Source: Lachnospiraceae bacterium (lineage in GTDB: Bacteria > Bacillota > Clostridia > Lachnospirales > Lachnospiraceae). From it: a stretch of 64,000 bases of DNA. The DNA lies in the NCBI GenBank assembly GCA_017442865.1, contig JAFRXK010000043.1, positions 21,996 through 85,995 on the forward strand, written 5' to 3'. Positions 6,468-15,788 of the stretch are shown one piece after another; within the stretch, counting starts at the first letter, position 1, and every line of letters begins with the position of its first letter. The translations under genes were made by a program, and so were the position numbers. Below the pieces are notes generated by a model. It searched no databases. It worked only from the letters and a program-made list of their open reading frames with translations, and was not told the DNA's origin.

Positions 6468-8237
6468 ATGAAGGTTCTACGAAAAGATGGAGAAATTGTA
6501 GAAGTAAGTTTTGAAGAACAGGAGGGTAGAAAAGCATTTTGGCACACGAGTGCGCATGTGCTTGCACAGGCAGTGAAGCGGTTGTATCCGGAAACGAAGT
6601 GTGCTATTGGACCGGCAATTGAGAATGGATTCTATTATGATTTTGAATTTGATTTTCATTTTTCAGAAGAAAACCTAATGAAAGTGGAAGAGGAGATGAA
6701 AGAGATTGTCAAAGAATCGCTTTCATTACAGGTTTATGAGAAATCAAAAGAGGAAGCTCTTGAATTTATGGAGAATACAGGAGAAAAATATAAAATCGAA
6801 TTGATTCAGGAGTTGGATGCTGCAGAGCGAATCACTTTTTATAAGCAAGGAGAATATGAGGAGTTTTGTGCAGGACCGCATATCTTAAATGTATGTCAAA
6901 TTAAAGCTATCAAGCTTTTGTCAGTTGCCGGTGCATACTGGAGAGGAAATGAAAAGAATCAAATGCTTACGAGAATCTATGGTATATCTTTTCCTAAACT
7001 ATCGCAGTTAGAAGAATATTTGCAGATGGTAGAAGAGGCAAAAGCAAGAGACCATAGAAAATTAGGAAAAGAACTAGGAATATTTACGATTTTCGATGAG
7101 GGACCGGGATTACCGGTATTTTTGCCAAACGGAATAGTAATAAAGAATTTGTTGATTGATTACTGGAGAAAAATTCATCGCAGAGAGGGATATGTGGAAA
7201 TCTCTACGCCAATTATGCTGGAAAGAAGTCTTTGGGAGAAATCCGGACATTGGGATTTTTACAGAGATTCTATGTATTCACTTAAGGTAGAAGAAGATGA
7301 TTATGCGATTAAACCTATGAGTTGTCCGGGAGGAATGCTGGTTTATAAATTGGAACCAAGGTCATACAGGGATCTTCCTATGCGAATGGGAGAACTGGGA
7401 CTTGTACATCGTAATGAAAAGTCGGGAACGTTACATGGTCTTATGAGGGTACGCTCATTTACACAAGATGATGCTCACATTTTTATGAGAGGAGATCAGG
7501 TAATGGATGAAATACAAGGAGTTATGCGTCTTATTGATGAGGTGTACCAGAAGTTTGGTTTTTCCTATAAAATAGAATTATCAACGAGGCCGGAGCATTC
7601 CATAGGAAGTGATGAAGATTGGCAGCTTGCAACAGAAGCTTTGGAAAAAGCAGTACAGGGAATGGGTAAGTCCTACGTGATAAATGAAGGAGACGGTGCG
7701 TTTTACGGACCAAAGCTTGATTTCCACCTGAAGGATTCTATAGGAAGAACGTGGCAGTGCGGTACGATTCAGCTTGATTTTCAGCTTCCGCAAAGATTTA
7801 ATATTGATTATATCGGAGCAGATGGGGAGAAGCATCGTCCGATTATGCTGCATAGAGTTATATTTGGCTCTATTGAGCGTTTTATCGGCATTTTGATAGA
7901 GCATTATGCTGGTAAGTTTCCTGCATGGATTGCACCTGTACAGGTTAAGGTTCTTCCGGTTTCAGACAAGTACAATGATTACGCAAAAGAAGTTGCTGCA
8001 GTTTTGGAGGAAAGTGATATTCGTGTGGAGGTGGATAACAGAAGTGAGAAATTAGGATATAAGATTCGGGAAGCACGAATGGATAAAATTCCTTACATGG
8101 TTATTGTCGGTGAGAATGAGAAGAATAATGAATCTGTATCTGTAAGACAAAGAGATGCAGAGATTGATAAGCATGAGTTAGGAGAAATGAGTCTCGAAAA
8201 AATGATTGAATTAGTGAAGAGAGGTGAAAAGGAATGA
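6468..8237 (+). CDS. thrS: Threonyl-tRNA synthetase lacking TGS domain
   Basis: This 589-residue class II synthetase charges tRNA-Thr in the cytoplasm. The editing domain shows H26-x3-H30 and C134-x3-H138. The catalytic core shows MSCPGGM, the motif 2 region RVRSFTQDDAHIF and motif 3 near FGSIERFIGIL. A C-terminal anticodon-binding domain follows. The usual family length is about 635-645 residues. Here only about 22 residues precede the editing domain, so the N-terminal TGS domain is absent. A strong GAAAGGAG lies before the ATG. Expression is under T-box control. The stop overlaps the next gene (ATGA), so the 2H phosphoesterase is translationally coupled. It may be a second, stress-induced ThrRS beside a full-length copy elsewhere. 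Confidence 0.93.
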   Translation: MKVLRKDGEIVEVSFEEQEGRKAFWHTSAHVLAQAVKRLYPETKCAIGPAIENGFYYDFEFDFHFSEENLMKVEEEMKEIVKESLSLQVYEKSKEEALEFMENTGEKYKIELIQELDAAERITFYKQGEYEEFCAGPHILNVCQIKAIKLLSVAGAYWRGNEKNQMLTRIYGISFPKLSQLEEYLQMVEEAKARDHRKLGKELGIFTIFDEGPGLPVFLPNGIVIKNLLIDYWRKIHRREGYVEISTPIMLERSLWEKSGHWDFYRDSMYSLKVEEDDYAIKPMSCPGGMLVYKLEPRSYRDLPMRMGELGLVHRNEKSGTLHGLMRVRSFTQDDAHIFMRGDQVMDEIQGVMRLIDEVYQKFGFSYKIELSTRPEHSIGSDEDWQLATEALEKAVQGMGKSYVINEGDGAFYGPKLDFHLKDSIGRTWQCGTIQLDFQLPQRFNIDYIGADGEKHRPIMLHRVIFGSIERFIGILIEHYAGKFPAWIAPVQVKVLPVSDKYNDYAKEVAAVLEESDIRVEVDNRSEKLGYKIREARMDKIPYMVIVGENEKNNESVSVRQRDAEIDKHELGEMSLEKMIELVKRGEKE

Positions 8238-8800
8238 AAGCAACAATAGTTTTAATTGCAGATAATGATGCCGAAAATTACGGCAGAAAACTGATGCTGG
8301 AAGCTCATAAACATGGGAAAATGGGCTTTGAGATGGCAAGACTGCCACAGCATGTTTCATTAAAGCAGCCCTTTTCAATTCCGAATTTAGAGGATATGGA
8401 AGAGTTTTTTGATGAGTTTGCTAAGGAACTTTGTCCATTTGAAATTGAATTTGAGCTTATTGATGTATTTCCGACAAATGTATTGGGCGGTTTATCATCA
8501 GGATGCATGAGCCTGAGGGCAAAAACAACATCGCAGCTGGCGGATGCCCAGAAAAGACTAAATGAAGGTTTATATAAAAAATTCGGACCATGTCCTGCCG
8601 AGCATGATGAAGATTATGTATTTCACATGACATTTGCCATCGGCGGTGCGAGCTTTGAAGCGTATCAAAAAGCATATGAGGAATTAATCAAGAAGGATTA
8701 TCATCAGAAGCACAGGTTTAATAAGCTTGGCTTGCTTTACTATGATGATGACAGGATTACTCCCGGAACTTACTTTTGCTATAAGGTATGTAATATCTGA
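8234..8800 (+). CDS. 2H phosphoesterase (2'-5' RNA ligase-like)
   Basis: This 188-residue protein has the two histidine motifs of the 2H superfamily: H40 in QHVSLKQPF and H131 in FHMTFAIGG. Members open or close 2',3'-cyclic phosphates or 2'-5' bonds in RNA or nucleotides; the exact substrate here is unknown. It starts inside the thrS stop (4-base overlap), so it is expressed with thrS under the T-box. That coupling suggests an RNA- or tRNA-related job, but this is inference. Length is normal for the family. Confidence 0.75.
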   Translation: MKATIVLIADNDAENYGRKLMLEAHKHGKMGFEMARLPQHVSLKQPFSIPNLEDMEEFFDEFAKELCPFEIEFELIDVFPTNVLGGLSSGCMSLRAKTTSQLADAQKRLNEGLYKKFGPCPAEHDEDYVFHMTFAIGGASFEAYQKAYEELIKKDYHQKHRFNKLGLLYYDDDRITPGTYFCYKVCNI

Positions 8801-8894
8801 TGCTGCGACAGAGTTGAGCAGAATGTGAAATTCTGAATAATAAAAGACAAGTTGCTTAGTTGGAAGGATTATTGTATATTTAAAGGTATAAAAA

Positions 8895-9479
8895 ATGAGT
8901 AAAATATTTAAAAGTACAAAAAACACACGACCGATTTTGAAAGACAGCCTTCGCTTTATCAGAAGTGATGTGCCGACTGTTATTACAGAAGAAGAGTATC
9001 GATGGCTAAAGGATAACAACGTCCTTACTATTATTGATTTAAGGACTGCTGAAGAAAGAAAGCAGAAGCCTTGCCCTTTGGAAAACAGAAATGATTTCGA
9101 ATATTTTCATATTCCGGTGACAGGAGGTAATGCAATCCCGGAATCCGTAGATGAAGTTGCACAGTCATATATAAATATGGTTGATATCGAAATGGATAGG
9201 ATTATTGAGGTGATTTTATATGCAAATACAAATGTATTGTATTTTTGTAGTGCGGGCAAGGATAGAACGGGAGTTGTGTCTGCTTTATTATTAAAAATAT
9301 TCAAATATGATATTGATTATATCATTGATGACTATGTTAAATCAGCAGACAACTTAAAAGATGTACTGGAGGGATATGCCAAGAATAATCCTGATGTCGA
9401 TATAAATATTATCACGCCTAAAAAAGAGTATATGGAATGGTTCTTAAAAAACGAAATAATAAACTATAGGAGGAAGTAA
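8895..9479 (+). CDS. Tyrosine-protein phosphatase, Y_phosphatase3 type
   Basis: This 194-residue protein has the signature C118-SAGKDR124-TG (C-x5-R), which forms the phosphocysteine intermediate. DLRTAEER (about residues 48-55) is the conserved strand and acidic region of this atypical family. An early RSDVP motif also fits the family. It is probably cytoplasmic, as there is no signal peptide. It ends 3 bases before the cotH-like gene and may be co-transcribed with it. The substrate could be a phosphoprotein or a phosphoinositide-like compound. Confidence 0.85.
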   Translation: MSKIFKSTKNTRPILKDSLRFIRSDVPTVITEEEYRWLKDNNVLTIIDLRTAEERKQKPCPLENRNDFEYFHIPVTGGNAIPESVDEVAQSYINMVDIEMDRIIEVILYANTNVLYFCSAGKDRTGVVSALLLKIFKYDIDYIIDDYVKSADNLKDVLEGYAKNNPDVDINIITPKKEYMEWFLKNEIINYRRK

Positions 9480-9482
9480 ATT

Positions 9483-12005
9483 ATGAAGTCCAGGGGGTTA
9501 GCAATGCTTTTAGCAGTTCTGCTCTTAGCACAGATGGCAGTCACCTTTATTCCGGCGACTGCATTTGCAGTGGAAGACGGTAATTTTCAGACAAGTGAGC
9601 AGGAGCAGACTGCAGATGAGGTGCTTAACGACGCTAAAAGTGATGCATCTGATGGTTTGGGGGCTGTAAAGGATAGCTCATATAAGGGCGGTTCAATTCC
9701 GATATTCAGAATAACGGTTAATGATGATGTTGACCCGGATACAGGCGAAGTCATTTTGTCCGGCGAAGAGAAAATGAGACTTGTAAATGAGAGCGAGGAC
9801 CATTCATACGAGGCCCATGGGGCGAGCTGCAGCATTGATGTTCCGGCGGCATATGATAATCCTGAAGAAGACCTCTTAGATGGACTGACGGGGTATACAG
9901 GTAAAAAAAATCTTGAGATTGAGTGTATTCGCGGACGCGGCAATTCAACATGGAAGGAAGCAAAGAAGCCGTACAAGATTAAGCTTGATAAGAAAGCAAA
10001 TCTTTTTGGCATGGGAAAGAACAAGCACTGGGGGCTGATTGCAAATGTCTATGACCCGTCGCTTATTGGCGACAGAGTGGTTGGATGGATGGGCGAACAG
10101 ATGGGTATGCCATACACGCCAAGATGTGTTCCTGTGGATCTCTTCATTAATGATAAATATTGCGGCAGTTATGTGCTTGCAGAGACAGTTCGTATTGATG
10201 AAAACAGAGTTGATATTGATGAAGTAGATGAGAATGCTTCCGACATTGATTCAATTGATATTACGGGCGGCTATCTGATTGGAACGGAATGGCAGATGGA
10301 TATGACTGAGGATGAAATATTCAGGACAGACAGAGATACTATTTTTTCTTATGACACTCCTTCGTATGAATTATCAGAGGGAGAAGAATTGACACAGGCG
10401 CAGAAAGCACAGCAGGAATATATAAAAGCATATATGAATCGCGTGGAAGATGCAGTATACGGAAAGAATTTTAAGAACCAAAATGGAGAATCGGTCTGGG
10501 ATCTGATAGATATGCAGTCCTTTGCAGACTACTGGCTGATACAGGAATTTACATGTAATCCGGATGCATTTAATACACCGAGCAGTTATTTGTATAAGCT
10601 GCGCGATAAGGTGGAGAGCGATGGAACGGTAACGCCGGACAGGCTTTACTGGGGACCGCTTTGGGATTTCGACCAGGTGTGGGGAGAGATGAAGGAGGAA
10701 GGCTTTGATAACACATCCATGAAATGGCTTGATGAGCTGAAAAGGGACCCGAATTTTATGCAGCTGATAATTGAGCGCTGGAGTGTGCTTGATAAAGCAA
10801 TTGAAGAGATTACAAAAGAAGGCGGTCTGATGGATAGCTACATTGCCGAGATGACAGAGTCGTGGGATGCTGAAAATGAGTTGTGGCAGAACAAGCCGGA
10901 TATATGGGCATCCAATCCACAAAGCTGTGAGGAGGCAATAAACGAGTTCAGATACAAATTTGAGATGCGCCGCGCATGGTTTAACGCAAATATTGACAGC
11001 CTGAAGGCCACATATTACAGCGTCACATTTATGGATGGCGAAAATGAGGCATCACATTTTTATGTAAAGGAAGGCGATTACTGCGGAGAAGCGCCCGAGG
11101 CAGAAGAAAAGGAAGGCTTGTTTTTTAAGGGCTGGTTCAATGAAAATCATGAGGAGTATGACCAATACACAGAAGTCTGCAGCGACATGATTTTTTATGC
11201 AGAATATGTGGATGAGTCAACGATAAGCAAGGCTACGGATATTTTCTTTGCCCTGCCTGAAATGTGGTTTTCAAATGGAGGCTTTCCGGATTATGATATC
11301 TTCCCTGCAGATGCGCAGGACAAAAGAATCGTCTGGACATCCTCCGATGAGGATATTGCGGTTGTAGGAGATGACGGCTATGTAACAGTAGTTGACGGCT
11401 GCCTGAATGGAGCTGATACCGCCGAGGTTACTATTACGGCGAAGCTTGTCGGCAGTGGAAATGAAGCCTCAATACGTATAATTGTATTTGATAGTGACGT
11501 AATTACCCTGCCGCCTGTAAGCTCGTTAAGCTATGAAAAGGATGTTGCATTAAGCGCAGGGGAGTATAAACAGCTTGTTTTCACGATGAATCCTACACCA
11601 AATATGCAGAATATGTATTTTGAAATAAGATATGAATCTGCCGATGAGAGCATTGCGACAGTAAGCAGTACAGGCGTTGTAAATGGAATTTCTCCGGGAA
11701 ACGTAAAGATATTTGCCATAGCCACGGATGATGAAGGTGATATTATCGCAAAAGAAGAGATAAATGTTACCGTGGCTAATAAAGAAGAGGATGAAGGACA
11801 GGAGCCTGAGACGGAGAGTAACACAGATGACGATTCAAAGGATGATTCAAAGGATGATTTCCCAAGTGCTCCTGACAATCCGCCGGACGGCAAGGATTCG
11901 CCTGCAACCGGCGATAAAAACAATATGTCAATGTGGATTGTATTGATGGTACTGTCTGCTGTCGGAGTGAGTATATTGACAGGTGTGTATTTTAGAAGGA
12001 AGTGA
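9483..12005 (+). CDS. Wall-anchored CotH-kinase-family surface protein
   Basis: This 840-residue protein starts with a signal peptide (about residues 1-30). Residues about 140-500 form a CotH domain: GRGNSTWKEAKKPYKIKLDK, KHWGLIANVYD and WGPLWDFDQVWG are typical. CotH proteins resemble protein kinases, and some phosphorylate secreted proteins. A Listeria-Bacteroides-type repeat (about 510-580) and two bacterial Ig-like domains (about 590-660 and 680-765) follow. The C-terminus has an acidic Asp/Ser linker, SPATGD (LPxTG-like), a membrane helix and RRK, so sortase anchoring is likely. AGGAGG precedes the ATG. The phosphatase gene just upstream makes a kinase-phosphatase pairing tempting, but they would act in different compartments. 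Confidence 0.88.
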   Translation: MKSRGLAMLLAVLLLAQMAVTFIPATAFAVEDGNFQTSEQEQTADEVLNDAKSDASDGLGAVKDSSYKGGSIPIFRITVNDDVDPDTGEVILSGEEKMRLVNESEDHSYEAHGASCSIDVPAAYDNPEEDLLDGLTGYTGKKNLEIECIRGRGNSTWKEAKKPYKIKLDKKANLFGMGKNKHWGLIANVYDPSLIGDRVVGWMGEQMGMPYTPRCVPVDLFINDKYCGSYVLAETVRIDENRVDIDEVDENASDIDSIDITGGYLIGTEWQMDMTEDEIFRTDRDTIFSYDTPSYELSEGEELTQAQKAQQEYIKAYMNRVEDAVYGKNFKNQNGESVWDLIDMQSFADYWLIQEFTCNPDAFNTPSSYLYKLRDKVESDGTVTPDRLYWGPLWDFDQVWGEMKEEGFDNTSMKWLDELKRDPNFMQLIIERWSVLDKAIEEITKEGGLMDSYIAEMTESWDAENELWQNKPDIWASNPQSCEEAINEFRYKFEMRRAWFNANIDSLKATYYSVTFMDGENEASHFYVKEGDYCGEAPEAEEKEGLFFKGWFNENHEEYDQYTEVCSDMIFYAEYVDESTISKATDIFFALPEMWFSNGGFPDYDIFPADAQDKRIVWTSSDEDIAVVGDDGYVTVVDGCLNGADTAEVTITAKLVGSGNEASIRIIVFDSDVITLPPVSSLSYEKDVALSAGEYKQLVFTMNPTPNMQNMYFEIRYESADESIATVSSTGVVNGISPGNVKIFAIATDDEGDIIAKEEINVTVANKEEDEGQEPETESNTDDDSKDDSKDDFPSAPDNPPDGKDSPATGDKNNMSMWIVLMVLSAVGVSILTGVYFRRK

Positions 12006-12011
12006 AGGTAA

Positions 12012-12866
12012 ATGTATTATAGCAACAGGAAACAAAAATTAATAGAAGTGTTTTATGATACACAAAGGTTTTATACAGAGGATGCTGTGCTTGCTGCCAG
12101 CGTACGCGAAAGCATGAAGAATACAAGATTATATGAGGCAGAGGACTATCCGAAGCTTTCTTTAGAAACAAAGAAGCAGGGAGAGGTCTTTGTTGTAAAG
12201 GCGAAGACCTTTGAAACTGCAATGAAGCTACACAAGGATTACCCGGATAAAAAGATTGCTGTACTTAATTTTGCTTCCGCCACAAATCCGGGCGGAGGCG
12301 TGAAAAACGGCAGCAGTGCGCAGGAGGAGAGCCTGTGCAGATGTTCGACATTATATCCGACGCTTACACAGGACTGGCTGCTTGCGAAATTTTATGAGGT
12401 TAATTGGAAGGCTCATGATCCGCTGCATTCGGATGCCTGCATTTATTCGCCGGATATTATAATCTGCAAAACGGACGAAAGCATACCTGAGAGGCTGCAA
12501 AAGGAGCTGTGGACAAAGGTAGATATTATCACATGTGCAGCTCCGAACCTAAGAAATATTCCTTCAAATATCTATAATCCTGAGAGTGGCAGGCCTGTTA
12601 AAATCGAGCCGCAAAAGCTCTATGAGCTTCATGTAAAACGTGCGAAGCACATTATGCATGTGGCGGCGGCAAATAATGCCGACATACTTATTCTTGGCGC
12701 ATTTGGCTGCGGCGCCTTTGAAAATGACCCTGTAATTGTGGCAAAGGCGTACCATAATGCTCTTGAGGATTACCGTGATAAATTCGATAAGGTAGTATTT
12801 GCAATTTACTGCAGGAATTATGAGACGGAGAATTTTGATGCGTTTGAGAAGGAGATAAAAAATTGA
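12012..12866 (+). CDS. TIGR02452-family PARG-like macrodomain protein
   Basis: This 284-residue protein has the bacterial-type PARG signature. A glycine loop at residues 94-96 (NPGGGVKNG) is followed by QEE at 104-106. A later GAFGCGAFENDP segment is the second macrodomain loop. Such enzymes remove ADP-ribose from proteins or poly(ADP-ribose). It lies 6 bases after the cotH-like gene and is probably in the same transcript. It has no signal peptide, so acts in the cytoplasm. Length is normal for the family. Confidence 0.88.
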   Translation: MYYSNRKQKLIEVFYDTQRFYTEDAVLAASVRESMKNTRLYEAEDYPKLSLETKKQGEVFVVKAKTFETAMKLHKDYPDKKIAVLNFASATNPGGGVKNGSSAQEESLCRCSTLYPTLTQDWLLAKFYEVNWKAHDPLHSDACIYSPDIIICKTDESIPERLQKELWTKVDIITCAAPNLRNIPSNIYNPESGRPVKIEPQKLYELHVKRAKHIMHVAAANNADILILGAFGCGAFENDPVIVAKAYHNALEDYRDKFDKVVFAIYCRNYETENFDAFEKEIKN

Positions 12867-12999
12867 TTTGAACTGCAGCTTGTCACATACCTGCCAATTA
12901 AATTAAGTCTGACAAATTCAGCAGAAGATTTTAATATGATTTAAACCGCCGGCATGACAGGACGCAGTGAATATATAGCAAAGCATAAAGGTGTTTTAA

Positions 13000-13565
13000 A
13001 TGGAGAATGTGTTGAGGATTAATTCACGAAATGAGTTCAGGGAGTGGCTTAAACAGTATGCTTCGTCAGAGCAGGAGTGCTGGGTAAGCGTAAAGCGAGG
13101 AAGACCGGACGATGGGGAGTGCTTCTGGTATATAGACGCTGTAGAGGAAGCACTTTGCTTTGGATGGATTGATTCCGTGTGGAAAAATATTGACGGCGTA
13201 ATGTGGACCGCTTTTCTCCGAGAAAGAAAAACAGTCCGTGGACTGAACTGAATAAGGAACGTGTACGCAGGCTGGAGTCACTTGGGCTTATGACGGACGC
13301 AGGCCGTGCTGTTCTGCCTAAGATGGGTATTCGAAGCTTTAAAATTGACCCGGATGTTGAAGCTGCAATGAAGAAGGCAAGAGTCTGGTCAAAATTCTGT
13401 GCGTTTCCGCCACTGTATCGCCGCATCCGCGCGTATAATGTTGCATTTTATAAAAATAAAGACAGTGTGCAGTACGAAAGGGCGCTGAAGCATTTGATAG
13501 ATGAAACAAAAAAAGGTAATATGTTTGGCGAATGGAATGATTACGGAAGACTGCTGGACTATTAA
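13000..13565 (+). pseudogene. YdeI/OmpD-associated family gene with frameshift
   Basis: The 5' frame (13000-13251) reads as the N-terminal half of a YdeI protein, including EALCFGWIDSVWKNIDG. The expected continuation DRFSPRKKNSPWTELNKER appears in another frame beginning near 13203 and runs to 13565. The switch falls between about 13190 and 13206, near GTAATGTGGACCG. A single-base indel explains it. It may be a real mutation, an assembly error or, less likely, programmed frameshifting. I see no slippery heptamer. Confidence 0.8.
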
Positions 13566-13601
13566 GTTATTTATAAAAACGCAGATTATTTGTTTTCAAA
13601 C

Positions 13602-13630
13602 TTGACGCATTTGTAAATACATAATATGAT
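13602..13630 (+). promoter_or_regulatory. Sigma-A promoter upstream of proB
   Basis: TTGACG (13602-13607), a 17-base spacer and TATGAT (13625-13630). It lies upstream of the palindromic element, so that element would be transcribed as part of the proB leader. Confidence 0.7.
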
Positions 13631-13649
13631 ACATTTTGTTGATGAGTCA

Positions 13650-13779
13650 AATACCCCGCAGCTAGCTACGTGGCATGAACTAGCTCGTTTTTAATTGTCC
13701 GCCCAAAGGGGCGGGGTATTCGACCCTCGCAGCAGTCGCCAAATGGACGAGCTTGCTCGTCCGCCTGGCTCGTTGCTCG
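13650..13779. repeat. Palindromic intergenic element in proB leader
   Basis: AATACCCCGC (13650-13659) pairs perfectly with GCGGGGTATT (13711-13720). A second hairpin follows: GGACGAGC (13745-13752), TT, GCTCGTCC (13755-13762), with further GCTCG motifs to 13779. I recall similar ATACCCCGC elements in other Lachnospiraceae, but could not check. It could be a REP-like mobile element or an RNA leader. Confidence 0.65.
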
Positions 13780-13827
13780 CGGGAATAAAAAAGAATGTTT
13801 GATAAAATTAAAGGAGAACATCTAAAA

Positions 13828-14625
13828 ATGGGCATTAAAAGAAACCGTATTGTGGTTAAGGTAGGAACGTCAACGCTGACAAATGAGCACGGCAACAGCA
13901 ATCTGCGTGCAATGGAATCGCTTGTGCTTGCGATTTCTGATATTCAGAATATGAACAACGAGGTTATCCTTGTATCTTCGGGCGCGATTGCAGTGGGCGC
14001 AAATAAGATGCATCTGCCGGAGAAGCCGAAGGAGATGCGTATGAAGCAGGCGGCGGCAGCAGTCGGACAGTGTGAGAATATGTTCCTCTATGACAAGTTT
14101 TTCGGATATTACAATAAGACAGTAGCACAGATATTATTTAATGCAGAGGATATTACTCACGAGGAGAAGAAGGAGAACCTTGCAAATACATTTGAGACTC
14201 TGCTTGAGCAGAACATCATTCCGATAGTCAATGAAAATGACTCGGTAAGCTACACGGAGATTGAGTCAGAGGAGAAGCTTTTCGGTGACAATGATATGCT
14301 TTCGGCTGTAGTTGCGATTCTCTGCAGGGCAGACAAGCTGGTTATTTTGTCGGATATTGACGGCTTCTACAACAAGGACCCGAGGCTTTACAAGGACGCC
14401 AAGCTTATCAGCAGAATTGAAGAGATTGATGAAAGCACATATGCTCTTGCAGGCGGCGCCGGCTCAAGAAGAGGCACGGGCGGTATGCGCACAAAGCTTC
14501 AGGCGGCTGACATTGCCACGGCACAGGGCATAGATGTAATTGTTACAAACGGAAAGAATACCGATGCACTATACGATATTGTAAATGGCAAGAAGGTCGG
14601 AACATTATTTGTCGCTAAAAAGTAA
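13828..14625 (+). CDS. proB: Glutamate 5-kinase, short form without PUA domain
   Basis: This 265-residue enzyme phosphorylates glutamate in the first step of proline synthesis. Motifs are KVGTSTLTN (phosphate loop), VSSGAIAVG, the substrate region NENDSVS and GGMRTKLQAA near the C-terminus. It ends after the kinase domain, so the roughly 100-residue PUA domain of long ProB forms is absent, as in many Firmicutes. I chose ATG 13828 because AAGGAG lies about 12 bases upstream; the frame is open from 13795. No proA follows in the window. The structured element upstream may control expression. Confidence 0.93.
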   Translation: MGIKRNRIVVKVGTSTLTNEHGNSNLRAMESLVLAISDIQNMNNEVILVSSGAIAVGANKMHLPEKPKEMRMKQAAAAVGQCENMFLYDKFFGYYNKTVAQILFNAEDITHEEKKENLANTFETLLEQNIIPIVNENDSVSYTEIESEEKLFGDNDMLSAVVAILCRADKLVILSDIDGFYNKDPRLYKDAKLISRIEEIDESTYALAGGAGSRRGTGGMRTKLQAADIATAQGIDVIVTNGKNTDALYDIVNGKKVGTLFVAKK

Positions 14626-14677
14626 CAGCTATATGCAATTGTGTTTTATATGAAACTGCGGTTGCGGGAGATTTTAA

Positions 14678-15334
14678 ATGTTTATGAAAAACAAAGTGAA
14701 GATAAAAAGAATTATAGACCTGATAATGCTGCTGCTTATGCCGCTTCTTATGGCATACTCACTGATTGGAGAAATGTTTCATGAGATTGCGGGAACTGTG
14801 CTTTTTGTGTTGTTTATAGTACATCACATAATGAACAGAAGGTGGTATGGCAGTATTAAAAAGGGCAGATATACTCTATTACGGGCGGTAACAACGGTAA
14901 TTGATATATTGTTAATAGTTATTATGCTGTCGCTGCCTGTCAGCGGTATTCTTATGTCAAGGTATGTGTTTAAATTCCTCCCTTCAGCAGGAAATATATC
15001 GCTTATAAGAACAGTGCATCTGCTTGCGGCATTCTGGGGATTTGTTCTGCTCAGTCTGCATGCCGGAATGCATGTTAAAGCAATGCTTAATGCTGTAAAA
15101 AAGCCTGTAGTTGTCAGGTGGATAAGAATTGCCGGATTGATAGCAGGCGTTTATGGAATATATGCATTTTATAAGAGGCAGCTGGGTACATATATGTTTA
15201 TGCGCTCGCATTTTATTATGCTTCCGTTTGACGAGCCGGTTATATTTTATCTTTTAGACTATTGTGCAATTATGGTTATGTTTATGATGGTTTCTTATAT
15301 TTTTACATGCATTGTACAAAAAAGAGTTAAATAA
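14678..15334 (+). CDS. DUF4405 membrane protein (cytochrome b-like)
   Basis: This 218-residue protein has about five hydrophobic helices. The pattern HEIAGTVLFVLFIVHHIMNR (about residues 27-46) and a later RTVHLLAAFWGFVLLSLHAG carry spaced histidines of the kind that ligate haem in cytochrome b561-like bundles. DUF4405 proteins are considered likely electron-transfer membrane proteins, but the partner is unknown. A GGGAG lies before the ATG. It is followed by a small membrane protein gene. Confidence 0.8.
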   Translation: MFMKNKVKIKRIIDLIMLLLMPLLMAYSLIGEMFHEIAGTVLFVLFIVHHIMNRRWYGSIKKGRYTLLRAVTTVIDILLIVIMLSLPVSGILMSRYVFKFLPSAGNISLIRTVHLLAAFWGFVLLSLHAGMHVKAMLNAVKKPVVVRWIRIAGLIAGVYGIYAFYKRQLGTYMFMRSHFIMLPFDEPVIFYLLDYCAIMVMFMMVSYIFTCIVQKRVK

Positions 15335-15403
15335 GTTCATTGACTTCTAAAAGTATAACTGGTAAGCTGTATTATAAATGCTGTCTGGCATGGGAGGATG
15401 ATT

Positions 15404-15667
15404 ATGGAGAAAAAGCTTGATAAAAATGGTAAGACAGATAAAGGCTTTGAGCTTATTTACTGGAATTTAAGCTACAGAAGAAAATTCATCAGGACACTGT
15501 GGTTTCTGCCGTGTATATTAGCGATTGCCGCTGTAATGATTGCTTTAAATATTTTACTTGATGTACCTTATGTTTATACTGCTTTTGTTGTAATCCCGCT
15601 TCTTGTTATAGAAGCTGCCCAGCTGATTTTTAATTACAGACAGTGGAAACTTGAAGAGGATGATTAG
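15404..15667 (+). CDS. Small two-helix membrane protein
   Basis: This 87-residue protein has a charged N-terminus (about 30 residues) and two hydrophobic helices (about residues 35-55 and 60-80, the second starting YTAFVVIPLLVIEAAQ), ending in an acidic tail. I do not recognise a family. GGGAGG lies six bases before ATG 15404; the in-frame ATG at 15398 is too close. It may be co-transcribed with the DUF4405 gene, 69 bases upstream. Confidence 0.65.
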   Translation: MEKKLDKNGKTDKGFELIYWNLSYRRKFIRTLWFLPCILAIAAVMIALNILLDVPYVYTAFVVIPLLVIEAAQLIFNYRQWKLEEDD

Positions 15668-15788
15668 GGAAAGCAGGACTTTTATGGTTTGCTTTTAAAT
15701 TGTGACTTGAAGATTTTTTTAAAATTAGGACTTGAAGATTATATTTTGCGGACATTCGAAGATAATAAATACAAAGGAGAGTTTTAGT

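Noticed and set aside
9587..10024. 145-codon frame on the minus strand
   Set aside because: It is antisense to the cotH-like gene, has no ribosome site and no recognisable domain.
13190..13206. Programmed frameshift in the YdeI gene
   Set aside because: I see no slippery heptamer or following structure, and YdeI genes are not known to use one. A mutation or sequence error is simpler.
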